From an uncultured Steroidobacter sp. (GTDB lineage: Bacteria; Pseudomonadota; Gammaproteobacteria; Steroidobacterales; Steroidobacteraceae), in contig CAMLEO010000038.1 of the NCBI GenBank assembly GCA_946478975.1, forward strand, positions 1 to 34,908: a DNA stretch of 34,908 bases, in the 5' to 3' direction. Shown in pieces: positions 16,492 through 25,495 of the stretch. The number at the start of each line of letters is the position of its first letter. Position 1 is the stretch's first letter. Both the position numbers and the translations under genes were made by a program. The notes below the pieces were generated by a model, which did not search any database, was not told the origin of the DNA, and was given only the letters and a program-made list of their open reading frames with translations.

Positions 16492-17931
16492 ATGAAAACT
16501 CGTCGCCAGCTGCTGATCGGCGTCTTGGCTGGCGCCGTATCAGCAGCTTTTCTACCGCTGGATGGGTGGGCGGAAGCGAAGCGCACCAGTCTGCGTCCCG
16601 CGGTCGAGCGGCGCACCTTCGTTAGTCCGGCCGTCGAGGCGACGCTCGCACGCGTCAAGGCGACCATCGCCGATGCGGAGCTCGCCTGGCTGTTCGAGAA
16701 CTGTTGTCCCAATTCGCTCGATACAACGATTACGATGGGCGAGCACGACGGCAAGCCCGACACCTTCATCGTCACCGGCGATATCGCCGCGATGTGGTTG
16801 CGCGATTCTTCGGCACAGGTCTGGCCCTATCTGCCGCTCGCAAAAACCGATGTCGCCTTACGACGCTTGTTTCACGGACTCATTCATCGGCACGCGCGCT
16901 GTATCTTGGCGGATCCGTACGCAAACGCATTCTCCCGCGATCTGACGGTCAAGGCGCCGTTGAGCTGGGCCGCTGAAGATATGACCGACATGCGTGCCGG
17001 TGTCGCTGAGCGCAAATGGGAGATCGATTCGCTCTGTTACCCGGTGCGCCTGGCGCATGGATACTGGCGCACCACTGGAGACCGAACGCCGTTCGATGCG
17101 CAATGGCGCGAGGCTGCAACGCTGCTCGTGAAAACGTTGCGACAGCAGCAGCGCAAGGAAGGGCCGGGTCCTTATCACTTCCAGCGCGCCACCGAAACGC
17201 CGACCGATACGCTAGGCGGCAGCGGCTACGGCGCGCCCACGCGCAAAGTGGGCCTGATTCATTCGATGTTTCGGCCCTCGGATGACGCGTGTACGTATCC
17301 ATTTCTGATTCCCGCGAATCTATTTGCCGTGCAAAGCTTGCGGCAACTGGCCACGATGGCGCGTGCCATTCACCAGGACGACACCTTCGCCGCCGAATGT
17401 GAGAGCTTTGCTACTGAAGTCGAGCGTGCTGTCCTGGCCTACGGCCGCTTGCGCAACGAGCGGGGTGAGGCCTTCTTTGCGTACGAAGTTGATGGCTTCG
17501 GCAATGCATTGTTCATGGACGATGCAAACATTCCCGGGCTGTCGAGCCTGGCCTATCTGGGCTGCGTCGACCGGAGCGATCCGGTGTATCGAATCACGCG
17601 CGCGCGATGCTGGAGCACAGATAATCCGTATTTCTTTGCCGGCACCGCTGCCGAAGGCATCGGCGGGCCGCACGTGGGGCTGAAGATGATCTGGCCGATG
17701 TCTCTCATGGTTCGCGCACTCACGAGCGATGACGATGCGGAGATTCGCCGTTGTCTCACGTGGCTGATAACGACTCACGCCGGCACCGGGTTCATGCACG
17801 AGGCATTCGATCAGGACGATGCGAGTCGCTTTACGCGCTCCTGGTTCGCCTGGGCCAACAGCCTGTTCGGCGAGTTGATTCTGGATCTGCACACGCGCAA
17901 GCCGGCCATCCTGGGTCATGTGCTGTCATGA
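16492..17931 (+). CDS. GH125 exo-alpha-1,6-mannosidase (Tat-exported)
   Basis: The 479-residue protein starts MKTRRQLLIGVLAGAVSAAF, a Tat-type signal, then matches GH125 (formerly DUF1237): TFIVTGDIAAMWLRDSSAQVWPYL (91-114), KWEIDSLCYPVRLAHGYW (175-192), RPSDDACTYPF (261-271) and GFMHEAFDQDD (433-443). D264 and E437 are 173 residues apart, the same spacing as the acid/base pair I recall for Clostridium perfringens GH125 (Asp220/Glu393). The family are inverting exo-alpha-1,6-mannosidases. It lies 20 bp after the TonB receptor and 12 bp before the GH92 gene. With GH92 it would strip alpha-linked mannose chains in the periplasm. Confidence 0.93.
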   Translation: MKTRRQLLIGVLAGAVSAAFLPLDGWAEAKRTSLRPAVERRTFVSPAVEATLARVKATIADAELAWLFENCCPNSLDTTITMGEHDGKPDTFIVTGDIAAMWLRDSSAQVWPYLPLAKTDVALRRLFHGLIHRHARCILADPYANAFSRDLTVKAPLSWAAEDMTDMRAGVAERKWEIDSLCYPVRLAHGYWRTTGDRTPFDAQWREAATLLVKTLRQQQRKEGPGPYHFQRATETPTDTLGGSGYGAPTRKVGLIHSMFRPSDDACTYPFLIPANLFAVQSLRQLATMARAIHQDDTFAAECESFATEVERAVLAYGRLRNERGEAFFAYEVDGFGNALFMDDANIPGLSSLAYLGCVDRSDPVYRITRARCWSTDNPYFFAGTAAEGIGGPHVGLKMIWPMSLMVRALTSDDDAEIRRCLTWLITTHAGTGFMHEAFDQDDASRFTRSWFAWANSLFGELILDLHTRKPAILGHVLS

Positions 17932-17943
17932 GGTGATCGATAC

Positions 17944-20253
17944 ATGCTGACGCGGCGAGAGCTCCTCAACGGTGTGGCCCTGACTTTTATCGGCGGCGCG
18001 CTGCCGGCGCATCGGCTGCTTGCCAGCCCCTCACGCACGCCGGGTGACGTGTGCGACTTCGTCGATCCGTTCATCGGCACCGGGGGTCATGGACACACGT
18101 TTCCCGGTGCGACGGTGCCGTTTGGCATGGTGCAGCTCAGCCCGGATACCGATGTGGCGCGCTGGGACGCGTGCTCCGGATATCACTACGACGATCCGTC
18201 CCTCATGGGGTTTTCTCACACGCATCTGAGCGGGACGGGCGCCGGCGATTTGCTCGACGTACTCGTGGTGCCCGCGATCGGGCCGGTGCGTTTGCAGCCG
18301 GGCACATTGACCGACTCGCACGAGGGCTACCGCTCGCGCTTCAGTCACGCCGATGAGCGTGCCTCGCCCGGCTACTATCGCGTGCGCCTGCAGGACTCTG
18401 GCATCGAAGCGGAGCTGACGGCGACGGCAAGGGCAGGGATGCACCGTTATCACTTCCCGCAGGGCGGGCACCTGCTGATCGATCTGGCGCACGCGTTTCA
18501 AGATCCGCCGGACCGCCTGCCGCGCATCACCGACGCGTCCTTCCGGGTCATCGGCAATGACACATTGGTGGGCGGCCGGCGAGCGCATCAATGGGCGGAC
18601 GGACGTGTGATCTATTTTGCGATAAAAGTGTCGCGGCCCTTTGCGCAGGCGCAGCTGTATTCGAATGATCAATCGCTGCCGACTGACGCGAGTGAAGCGA
18701 ACGGCGCCTGTCTCAAATGCACGCTGCATTTTCCCGATGCGCACGAGGGACCATTGCTCGTGAAGGTGGGCCTGTCGGCCGTCGACATCGAGGGTGCGAT
18801 TCGCAACCTGGATACAGAGATGCCTCAGTGGAATTTCGACGCCGTGCATGCGCAAGCGCGTGCAGCGTGGCGCAAGGAACTGTCTCGCGCCTCGATCGAA
18901 GGTGCGACTGCGGCGGATCAAACAATCTTTTACACCGCGTTGTATCGAAGTCTGTTCGCGCCGACGTTGTTCAGCGATGTCGATGGGCGCTATCGCGGTA
19001 TGGACTCGACGGTGCGTCGTCTGGCCGCGGGCGAAAATAACTACAGCACCTATTCGCTCTGGGATACTTATCGCACGTTGCATCCGCTGCTCACCTTGCT
19101 GTTGCCCGAGCGAGTGCCGAACATCGTCGGCGGCCTGGTGCGCATGGCTGAGGAAAGTCCCACCGGCCCTTCGATCTGGCCGCTGCAGGGTATCGAGACT
19201 CACTGCATGATTGGCTGGCATTCCGCCGTCGTGCTCGCCGAAGCGCATGCCAAGGGTTTCACGTCGATCGACTTCAAGCGCGCCTGGGCGGTGTTTCGCC
19301 GGCTCGCCTTCCAGAGCAGTGACAAGGGCCTCGGGGAATATCGAAAGCTCGGTTACCTGCCTGCGGACACGATCGAAGAGTCGGTGAGCAAGACGCTCGA
19401 ATATGCGTATGACGATTGGGCGATGGCCGAGCTGGCCCATGCCGTGGGGGCAGACGAGGATGCGAAGGCGCTGCGCGCTCGCTCGCGAAACTATCGCAAT
19501 CTGTTCGACAGCCAGAGCGGCTTCATGCGCGGACGATTGAGCGACGGGCGCTGGGCGGAGCCCTTCGATCCTCGCGCGATGGGCCACATCGTCGGCAGAA
19601 ATGATTTCACCGAGAGCAACGCGTGGCAGGCGACGTTTCTCAACCAGCACGATCTGTACGCTTATATCGACATGCTCGGCGGCGACGCCGCGTTCGAACG
19701 CAAGCTCGATGAATTATTTACGGCCAGCTCAGATCTGCCCGCGGATGCGCCGCCGGATATTGCCGGGCTCGTCGGGCAGTACGCGCACGGCAATGAGCCC
19801 AGCCATCATGTCGCCTATCTATATACATACGCTGGCGCAGCTCACAAAACGCAGGCGCGCGTACGGATGCTGTTGCGATCCATGTATCGTGCCGCACCGG
19901 ATGGACTCGCGGGCAACGAGGATTGCGGACAGATGAGCGCTTGGTATGTGATGAGTTCGCTCGGGCTGTATCCGGTCGATCCCGTCATTGGCGTGTATGT
20001 ATTCGGCAGCCCGCTATTCGGTCGCGCGGAGTTGCGAATGGCGCCAAACCGCACCTTGGTCGTCGAAGCGCGCAACAACGCGCCCGATCATCCCTACATT
20101 CAGTCCGTGCGCTGGAACGGGCAGCCGTACACGAAGGCGTGGATCAAGCACGAAGACCTGGCGCGCGGTGGCCGGCTGGTGTTTGAAATGGGGCCGCGGC
20201 CGAATGTTTCTTACGGCAAGGCGCCGGCGGACCGTCCGCCGTCCGGCGTTTGA
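17944..20253 (+). CDS. GH92 alpha-mannosidase (Tat-exported)
   Basis: The 769-residue protein begins MLTRRELLNGVALTFIGGAL, a Tat-type signal. It then shows the two-domain GH92 pattern: VDPFIGTGGHGHTFPGA (about 39-55), LMGFSHTHLSGTGAGD, YSLWDTYRTLHPLL, then TESNAWQ with E557, the probable catalytic acid, and GNEDCGQMSAWYV with D660, the probable base. GH92 enzymes are calcium-dependent inverting exo-alpha-mannosidases, mostly alpha-1,2 but also alpha-1,3, alpha-1,4 and mannose-phosphate-linked. The +1-site region reads HGNEPSHH (E618); as I recall, BT3990 uses an adjacent His-Glu pair for alpha-1,2 specificity, so the linkage should not be assumed. Length is normal. An AGG-containing ribosome site overlaps the GH125 stop. 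Confidence 0.93.
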   Translation: MLTRRELLNGVALTFIGGALPAHRLLASPSRTPGDVCDFVDPFIGTGGHGHTFPGATVPFGMVQLSPDTDVARWDACSGYHYDDPSLMGFSHTHLSGTGAGDLLDVLVVPAIGPVRLQPGTLTDSHEGYRSRFSHADERASPGYYRVRLQDSGIEAELTATARAGMHRYHFPQGGHLLIDLAHAFQDPPDRLPRITDASFRVIGNDTLVGGRRAHQWADGRVIYFAIKVSRPFAQAQLYSNDQSLPTDASEANGACLKCTLHFPDAHEGPLLVKVGLSAVDIEGAIRNLDTEMPQWNFDAVHAQARAAWRKELSRASIEGATAADQTIFYTALYRSLFAPTLFSDVDGRYRGMDSTVRRLAAGENNYSTYSLWDTYRTLHPLLTLLLPERVPNIVGGLVRMAEESPTGPSIWPLQGIETHCMIGWHSAVVLAEAHAKGFTSIDFKRAWAVFRRLAFQSSDKGLGEYRKLGYLPADTIEESVSKTLEYAYDDWAMAELAHAVGADEDAKALRARSRNYRNLFDSQSGFMRGRLSDGRWAEPFDPRAMGHIVGRNDFTESNAWQATFLNQHDLYAYIDMLGGDAAFERKLDELFTASSDLPADAPPDIAGLVGQYAHGNEPSHHVAYLYTYAGAAHKTQARVRMLLRSMYRAAPDGLAGNEDCGQMSAWYVMSSLGLYPVDPVIGVYVFGSPLFGRAELRMAPNRTLVVEARNNAPDHPYIQSVRWNGQPYTKAWIKHEDLARGGRLVFEMGPRPNVSYGKAPADRPPSGV

Positions 20254-20265
20254 GCGGAGGATGCG

Positions 20266-21165
20266 GTGATACAGATCGGAATCGACTTCGGCGGGACGAA
20301 GATCGAAGCGGCGGCCTTGGCCGCGGACGGCCGTTTTCTCGCGCGTCGGCGGCTGCCGAATCCCGGTTCGTACGATGCGGCACTCACGGTCGTGAACGAC
20401 CTGGTGCAGCAGATCGAAGCGGACATCGGCGCTCAGGGCTCGATCGGCATCGGCATGCCGGGCTCGGTTTCGCCGCGAACAAACGTGGTGCGTAATGCGA
20501 ACACGGTCTGGCTGAACGGACGCAATTTCCGCAGGGATGTCGAACAGGTCTTGCAACGTCCGGTGCGTTTGGCCAACGATGCGAACTGCCTCGCGCTGTC
20601 GGAAGCTGTCGATGGTGCGGCGGCGGGCTCGCGCACGGTCTTTGCGGTCATCATCGGCACCGGCTGCGGCGGCGGACTGGTCATCGACGGCCGGCTGATT
20701 GAGGGCGCCAATGGAATCGGCGGCGAGTGGGGACACATGCCGCTTCCTTGGGCGGCTGACGCTGAGATTCCGGGGCCGCCGTGCTGGTGCGGGCGACGAT
20801 CGTGCATCGAAACGTGGGTGTCGGGCACCGGCATGGCGCGCGATCATGCTGCCCGCACGTCGGAGCAGCTCAGCGCCGAATCGATCATTGCGCGAGCCCG
20901 CGAGGGCGAGGAGGACGCGATTGTCACATTCGATCGTTACATTGATCGGCTCGGGCGCGCGCTGGCCGTCATCTGTGACATCGTCGATCCGGACACCTTG
21001 GTGTTCGGCGGCGGGCTGTCCAACGTGCACGAGATCTATCAGCGTCTGCCGGCGGCAATTGCTCCGCACGTTTTCGCGGACGCCTGGACTGCGAAACTGG
21101 TGCCGGCGAAGTGGGGCGACTCTTCGGGCGTGCGGGGCGCCGCCAGGCTATGGAATCAACCCTGA
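20266..21165 (+). CDS. ROK-family sugar kinase (fructo/mannokinase-like)
   Basis: The 299-residue cytoplasmic kinase has the ATP-binding DFGGTK (7-12), the catalytic D105 in ANDANCLA, the ROK signature around 130-160 and a zinc site from H157 (GEWGHMPLPW), C173, C175 and C180 (CWCGRRSCIETWVSGTG). The IETWVSGTG ending of the zinc loop resembles fructokinase/mannokinase (Mak) more than GlcNAc kinase. Start is GTG at 20266 with a GGAGG site at 20256-20260; the nearby ATG at 20261 is out of frame and stops at once. Following GH92, it probably phosphorylates mannose directly, or fructose made by the AGE-family isomerase. Confidence 0.88.
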   Translation: MIQIGIDFGGTKIEAAALAADGRFLARRRLPNPGSYDAALTVVNDLVQQIEADIGAQGSIGIGMPGSVSPRTNVVRNANTVWLNGRNFRRDVEQVLQRPVRLANDANCLALSEAVDGAAAGSRTVFAVIIGTGCGGGLVIDGRLIEGANGIGGEWGHMPLPWAADAEIPGPPCWCGRRSCIETWVSGTGMARDHAARTSEQLSAESIIARAREGEEDAIVTFDRYIDRLGRALAVICDIVDPDTLVFGGGLSNVHEIYQRLPAAIAPHVFADAWTAKLVPAKWGDSSGVRGAARLWNQP

Positions 21166-21180
21166 CCACAGGATGTTCTC

Positions 21181-22530
21181 ATGCATGAATTGAAGATCCG
21201 AGTGCTCGCCATCGCGGCCGCGGTGCTGAGCATTGCCGGCGTAAGCAGCGCAGCCGAAACCGACACCAGCGCATACACGCCGTCGCGCGAGAACCTGGAA
21301 GCGCGCGAATGGTTTCAGGATGCCAAGTTCGGGATCTTCCTGCACTGGGGGCTGTACAGCGAGCTCGGTGGCGGCGGCAACATGGGCATCGCCGAATGGA
21401 TCATGAATGAGAAGGACATTCCGGCCAAACATTACGAGCGCCTGGCGCGGTTCTTCAATCCGACAGCGTTCGACGCGGACGCCTGGGCGCGAACATTCAA
21501 AGCGGCGGGCGCTCGTTACGTCACGATCACCTCGAAGCATCACGAAGGTTTTGCGATGTTTCGTACCGGCACCACGAAGTACAACGTGGTCGATGCCACG
21601 CCCTTCAAGCGCGATCCGATGGCCGAGCTGGCTGAGGCGTGCCGCAAGCAGGGGATCAAGCTGTTCTTCTATTACTCGCAGCTCGACTGGCATCATAGCG
21701 ATTACTTTCCGCTCGGCGAGACCGGGCACGGCTCGGAACGGCCGTTCGCCGGCGACTGGGATCGATACATCGATTATGAGAATGCGCAGCTCAAGGAACT
21801 GCTGACGCAGTACGGACCCATCGGCGGCATCTGGTTCGATGGCTGGTGGGACCAGAAGGAAACGGCCATGCGCGATCGCTGGCGGCTGGCGCAGACCTAT
21901 CAGCTGATTCATTCGCTGCAACCGGCCGCGCTGATTGGCAACAACCATCATGTGACGCCGTTTCCCGGCGAAGACTTTCAGATGTTCGAACGGGATCTGC
22001 CGGGCGAGAACACGATGGGCTTCAACACCGGCGCGGTGAGCAAGCTGCCGCTGGAGATGGCGGAGACCATGAACGGTTCGTGGGGCTTCAATCTGATCGA
22101 CGATCAGTTCAAGTCCACGCGCACGCTCATTCGCAGCCTGGTCGCGGCTGCGGGGCGCAACGCAAATTTCCTGCTCAACACGGGGCCGCTGCCGAACGGT
22201 GAGTTGCAGCCGGAGAACGTCGCGACGCTGCGAGAAATGGGTGCGTGGCTCAGTCGCAATGGTGAGAGTGTCTACGGCACGCGTGGCGGTCCCGTTTCGC
22301 CGCGGCCGTGGGGTGTCACCACACAGGCTGGCAAGCGCGTGTATGTGCATGTCCTCGACTGGAGCGACGCTCAGTTGTTTGTTCCGATGCCTGCGAAAGT
22401 AGCTCGCGCTCGGCTGCTTCGCGATGGCAGCGCCATACCGATGCGCAAGCGGCCCGACGGGATCGAGCTGACGCTGCGGCCGGCTGAGCCGGAGGAATGG
22501 GTTCGCGTCGTGCGCCTGGATCTCGAGTGA
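21181..22530 (+). CDS. GH29 alpha-L-fucosidase (secreted)
   Basis: The 449-residue protein has a Sec signal (MHELKIRVLAIAAAVLSIAGVSSAAE) and the GH29 TIM barrel. WFQDAKFGIFLHWGLYS opens the barrel, GARYVTITSKHHEGFAMF follows, then the nucleophile D220 in GGIWFDGWWD. A short C-terminal beta domain ends the protein. GH29 enzymes remove terminal alpha-L-fucose with retention; the acid/base residue is poorly conserved and I do not assign it. It lies 15 bp after the ROK kinase. No fucose catabolic genes are visible here, so released fucose is handled elsewhere, or the enzyme only uncovers underlying sugars. Some GH29-like proteins act on other sugars, so the substrate is likely but not certain. 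Confidence 0.9.
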   Translation: MHELKIRVLAIAAAVLSIAGVSSAAETDTSAYTPSRENLEAREWFQDAKFGIFLHWGLYSELGGGGNMGIAEWIMNEKDIPAKHYERLARFFNPTAFDADAWARTFKAAGARYVTITSKHHEGFAMFRTGTTKYNVVDATPFKRDPMAELAEACRKQGIKLFFYYSQLDWHHSDYFPLGETGHGSERPFAGDWDRYIDYENAQLKELLTQYGPIGGIWFDGWWDQKETAMRDRWRLAQTYQLIHSLQPAALIGNNHHVTPFPGEDFQMFERDLPGENTMGFNTGAVSKLPLEMAETMNGSWGFNLIDDQFKSTRTLIRSLVAAAGRNANFLLNTGPLPNGELQPENVATLREMGAWLSRNGESVYGTRGGPVSPRPWGVTTQAGKRVYVHVLDWSDAQLFVPMPAKVARARLLRDGSAIPMRKRPDGIELTLRPAEPEEWVRVVRLDLE

Positions 22531-22535
22531 CGTCG

Positions 22536-24692
22536 ATGACGAGCAGCCGCCGTCAGTTTCTTCGTCTCGCGACCCAAGTGGCTGGCGCTGCCGCCGCGTA
22601 CGGGGCATTTCCTGCGTCGATTGCCAAGGCGCTCGCCATTCCTGCCGATCGCCGCACCGGCACGATCGAGGACGTGCAGCACGTGGTGATCCTGATGCAG
22701 GAGAATCGTTCGTTCGATCATTACTTCGGCACGCTGCCCGGCGTGCGCGGCTTCGGCGATCGATTCACGATTCCACTGGCGGGCGGCAAGCGTGTTTGGG
22801 AGCAGCACGATGGTGAGCGGCTCGTGCTGCCATATCACTTAGATAGCAGTCGTGGAAATGCGCAGCGGGCGGCCGGCACGCCGCACACCTGGAGCGATGC
22901 GCAGGCGGCGTGGGATCACGGCCGCATGACGCACTGGCCAAAATATAAACTCGATCGCTCCATGGGCTACTTCACACAGGCCGAGGTGCCGGTGCAGTTT
23001 GCGCTCGCCAACGCGTTTACGCTCTGCGATGCATATCACTGTTCGCTGCAGGGTGGGACCAATCCCAATCGTCTGTTCCTCTGGACTGGTTGCAACGGTC
23101 CGAGCGGTGCGAACGTTGCCGCCGTCGTGAATGAGTGGGACGCGCCCGGGCCTGCGCACGAAGGTTTCGAGTGGACCACGTATGCCGAGCGGCTGCAGGC
23201 CGCAGGTGTGAGCTGGAAGCTCTACCAGAATCTGCCGGATAATTTCGACTGCAATCCACTCGCGGGCTTCAAACAATATCGCCGCGCGGTTGCGCAAATG
23301 TTTCCAGACGATCCGCAGGGCTGCGCGAGTGTTGCATATGACGAGCAGATGAATCGGATCAGCCCGTTGCTCAAGGGCGTCGCCAACACCATGCCCGACG
23401 GCGGTTTTCTCGGCGCGTTGACGGCTGATATTCGCAGCGGACGACTGCCGCAGGTCGCGTGGATCGTCATGCCGGAGACTTACAGCGAACATCCGTCGCC
23501 GTCGAGCCCGGTGCAGGGCAGTTGGTACGTGCAGGAAGTGCTCAACGCGCTCACGGCCGATGCCGATGTGTGGAGCAAGACCGTCCTGCTGGTGAACTTC
23601 GATGAGAACGATGGTTTTTTCGATCACGTGCCGCCCCCGGCCGTGCCGTCGCTCGATGAGGCTGGCAACAGCGCCGGCCGCTCGACCTGCGATGTGACGT
23701 TCGAGCGCTTCACTCATCCCAATCCGCCGGGCTCGCGTGAGCAGCCCGCGCCGGATGGACGACCCTACGGCATGGGGCCTCGCGTGCCGATGTTTGTACT
23801 CTCGCCGTGGAGCCGCGGCGGTTGGGTGAACTCACAGGTCTTCGATCACACCTCCGTCATCCGCTTTCTGGAGCGGCGTTTCAAAGTGCGAGAGCCGAAC
23901 ATCAGCGCCTGGCGTCGTGCGGTGGCCGGCGATTTGACCAGTGCATTCAACTTTCGCAATCCGAACGATGAGGCTCTGCCGAGCTTGCCCTGGCTGAGCA
24001 GAAGCGATGCCGACCGGACGCGCGCGAGCCAGGAGCAGCTCGAACAGAACGCGGTCCCCGGCGAGACGAGTCAGCGCTTGCCAACGCAGCCGCACGGCGT
24101 GCGTCCGTCGCGGGCGTTGCCGTACGAGTTGCATGTTTCCTCACGGGCGCGGCCGCGAGAGGGCGCGCTCGAACTCGTTTTTAAAAACACCGGTGAGGCC
24201 GGCGCGGTGTTGCATGTGTATGACCGCTTGCATCTCGAACGAATTCCGCGCCGTTACACGGTTGAATCTGGCAAACAACTGCGCGATGCGTGGAATGTGA
24301 GTTCAGATGACGGTGCTTACGATCTATGGATCCTCGGCCCGAACGGTTTTCACCGCCTTTTCCGCGGCACGTTGAACACAAGTGCCGATACCGCACAACC
24401 AGAAATCGACGTGCGATATGACGTTCGTGGCCGGGCCGTGCAGTTGTTGATGAAGAACGCTGGCCGCGCGCCTTGCGAGTTCACAGTGCGGCCGAATGCG
24501 TATCGCTCCGATGGCCCGTGGCCGTTTCAAGTGCGTGCGCGTGGACGCGCGAAAGGCGAGTGGTCCGTTGCCGACAGCGGCAACTGGTATGACTTCACGG
24601 TGACTGCGCCTGATTTCGAGCGCCGATTCGCGGGACGCATCGAAACGGGCCAGCCCAGCACCAGCGATCCAGAAATGGGGAGCCCCACATGA
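22536..24692 (+). CDS. Tat-exported phospholipase C (PlcN/PlcH type)
   Basis: The 718-residue protein starts MTSSRRQFLRLATQVAGAAAAYG, a classic Tat signal. Residues about 47-490 are the phosphoesterase domain shared by bacterial phospholipases C and AcpA acid phosphatases: VVILMQENRSFDHYFG (E56, N57) and NFDENDGFFDHVPPP are its metal/catalytic segments. Two C-terminal DUF756 repeats (about 524-606 and 619-705) are typical of PlcH/PlcN, and length matches. Known relatives cleave phosphatidylcholine, phosphatidylethanolamine and sphingomyelin; a plant relative, NPC4, is reported to cleave glycosyl-inositol-phosphoceramides. Here the stop overlaps the iolB start (ATGA), which argues for an inositol-containing phospholipid substrate. 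Start at 22536 is chosen over 22497, which would run into GH29. Confidence 0.93.
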   Translation: MTSSRRQFLRLATQVAGAAAAYGAFPASIAKALAIPADRRTGTIEDVQHVVILMQENRSFDHYFGTLPGVRGFGDRFTIPLAGGKRVWEQHDGERLVLPYHLDSSRGNAQRAAGTPHTWSDAQAAWDHGRMTHWPKYKLDRSMGYFTQAEVPVQFALANAFTLCDAYHCSLQGGTNPNRLFLWTGCNGPSGANVAAVVNEWDAPGPAHEGFEWTTYAERLQAAGVSWKLYQNLPDNFDCNPLAGFKQYRRAVAQMFPDDPQGCASVAYDEQMNRISPLLKGVANTMPDGGFLGALTADIRSGRLPQVAWIVMPETYSEHPSPSSPVQGSWYVQEVLNALTADADVWSKTVLLVNFDENDGFFDHVPPPAVPSLDEAGNSAGRSTCDVTFERFTHPNPPGSREQPAPDGRPYGMGPRVPMFVLSPWSRGGWVNSQVFDHTSVIRFLERRFKVREPNISAWRRAVAGDLTSAFNFRNPNDEALPSLPWLSRSDADRTRASQEQLEQNAVPGETSQRLPTQPHGVRPSRALPYELHVSSRARPREGALELVFKNTGEAGAVLHVYDRLHLERIPRRYTVESGKQLRDAWNVSSDDGAYDLWILGPNGFHRLFRGTLNTSADTAQPEIDVRYDVRGRAVQLLMKNAGRAPCEFTVRPNAYRSDGPWPFQVRARGRAKGEWSVADSGNWYDFTVTAPDFERRFAGRIETGQPSTSDPEMGSPT

Positions 24693-25495
24693 GTCGTCTG
24701 CTCGTCCGTCCCCAAGCAGCGGATCTCAGCGGCTGCGTGCTGACAGTCACGCCGCAAAGCGCCGGCTGGCGGCACGTCGGTTTCAAGGTGTGTCAGCTCG
24801 CGCCGGAGCAACGCTTGAGCGGCGGCGAAGCGCAGCGTGAAGTTTGTATCGTGGTGTTGAGCGGATCCGCGCTCGTTTCCGTGGAGGGGCGGGAACTCGG
24901 CGCGATCGGTGGGCGGAGCAGTGTTTTCGAGAACGCGGCGCCGGGCGCAGTCTATGTGCCGGCGGGCGCCGAATTTTCGATTGTGGCGATCACGCGAGTG
25001 GAACTCGCTCTATGTTCGGCGCCGGGCACCTCGCGACGTTCGGCTCGCGTGATTTCTTCAGAGTCCATGTCGATCGAGTGGCGAGGGCAGGGCACGAACA
25101 CTCGCCGGGTACGTAACATCCTGCCCGAGACCGAGCCGGCCGACAGTCTGCTGGTCGTCGAGGTGCTGACGCCCGGCGGCCACTGGTCCAGCTATCCCCC
25201 TCACAAACACGACAGCGCCGTCGCCGGCAAAGAAACCGCGCTGGAAGAAACCTACTATTACCGCATCGATCCCGCGCAAGGGTTTGCGTTTCAGCGCGTG
25301 TACACGGATGACCGCACGCTCGATGAGACCCTGTGCGTCTCGGACGGCGATGTCGTGCTCGTACCTCGCGGCTATCACCCGGTGGCCGCACCTCACGGCT
25401 ACGACGTGTACTACCTCAATGTCATGGCCGGCCCGGTGCGCCAATGGATGTTTCGAAACGACCCGGCCCACGAGTGGCTGGTGCGCCCTCGATAG
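24689..25495 (+). CDS. iolB: 5-deoxy-glucuronate isomerase
   Basis: The 268-residue bicupin protein isomerises 5-deoxy-glucuronate, made by IolD, to 2-deoxy-5-keto-gluconate, the IolC substrate. The metal-site segment YPPHKHDS (H172, H174) with LEETYYYRIDPAQGFAFQRVYTDDR (E187), DVVLVPRGYHPVAAPHGYDVYYLNVMAG (H230) and the closing D-P-x-H-E-W-L are IolB signatures. Length is normal. A GGGGAG ribosome site (24677-24682) lies in the end of the phospholipase gene, and the ATG overlaps its TGA by 4 bp. It completes the inositol pathway, although it is 11 kb from iolC and buried among glycan genes. Confidence 0.95.
   Translation: MSRLLVRPQAADLSGCVLTVTPQSAGWRHVGFKVCQLAPEQRLSGGEAQREVCIVVLSGSALVSVEGRELGAIGGRSSVFENAAPGAVYVPAGAEFSIVAITRVELALCSAPGTSRRSARVISSESMSIEWRGQGTNTRRVRNILPETEPADSLLVVEVLTPGGHWSSYPPHKHDSAVAGKETALEETYYYRIDPAQGFAFQRVYTDDRTLDETLCVSDGDVVLVPRGYHPVAAPHGYDVYYLNVMAGPVRQWMFRNDPAHEWLVRPR

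Noticed and set aside
18031..19650. 539-residue open frame on the minus strand opposite GH92
   Set aside because: It is a high-GC shadow of GH92: low-complexity Arg/His-rich translation, no recognisable motif, and complete overlap with a well-supported gene.
22497..22535. Longer N-terminus for the phospholipase C
   Set aside because: It would overlap GH29 and put 13 residues before a perfect Tat signal; the ATG at 22536 fits the family.
21148..22608. 486-residue minus-strand open frame opposite GH29
   Set aside because: Its composition is that of an antisense shadow, and GH29 has a clear catalytic motif and signal peptide in the other direction.
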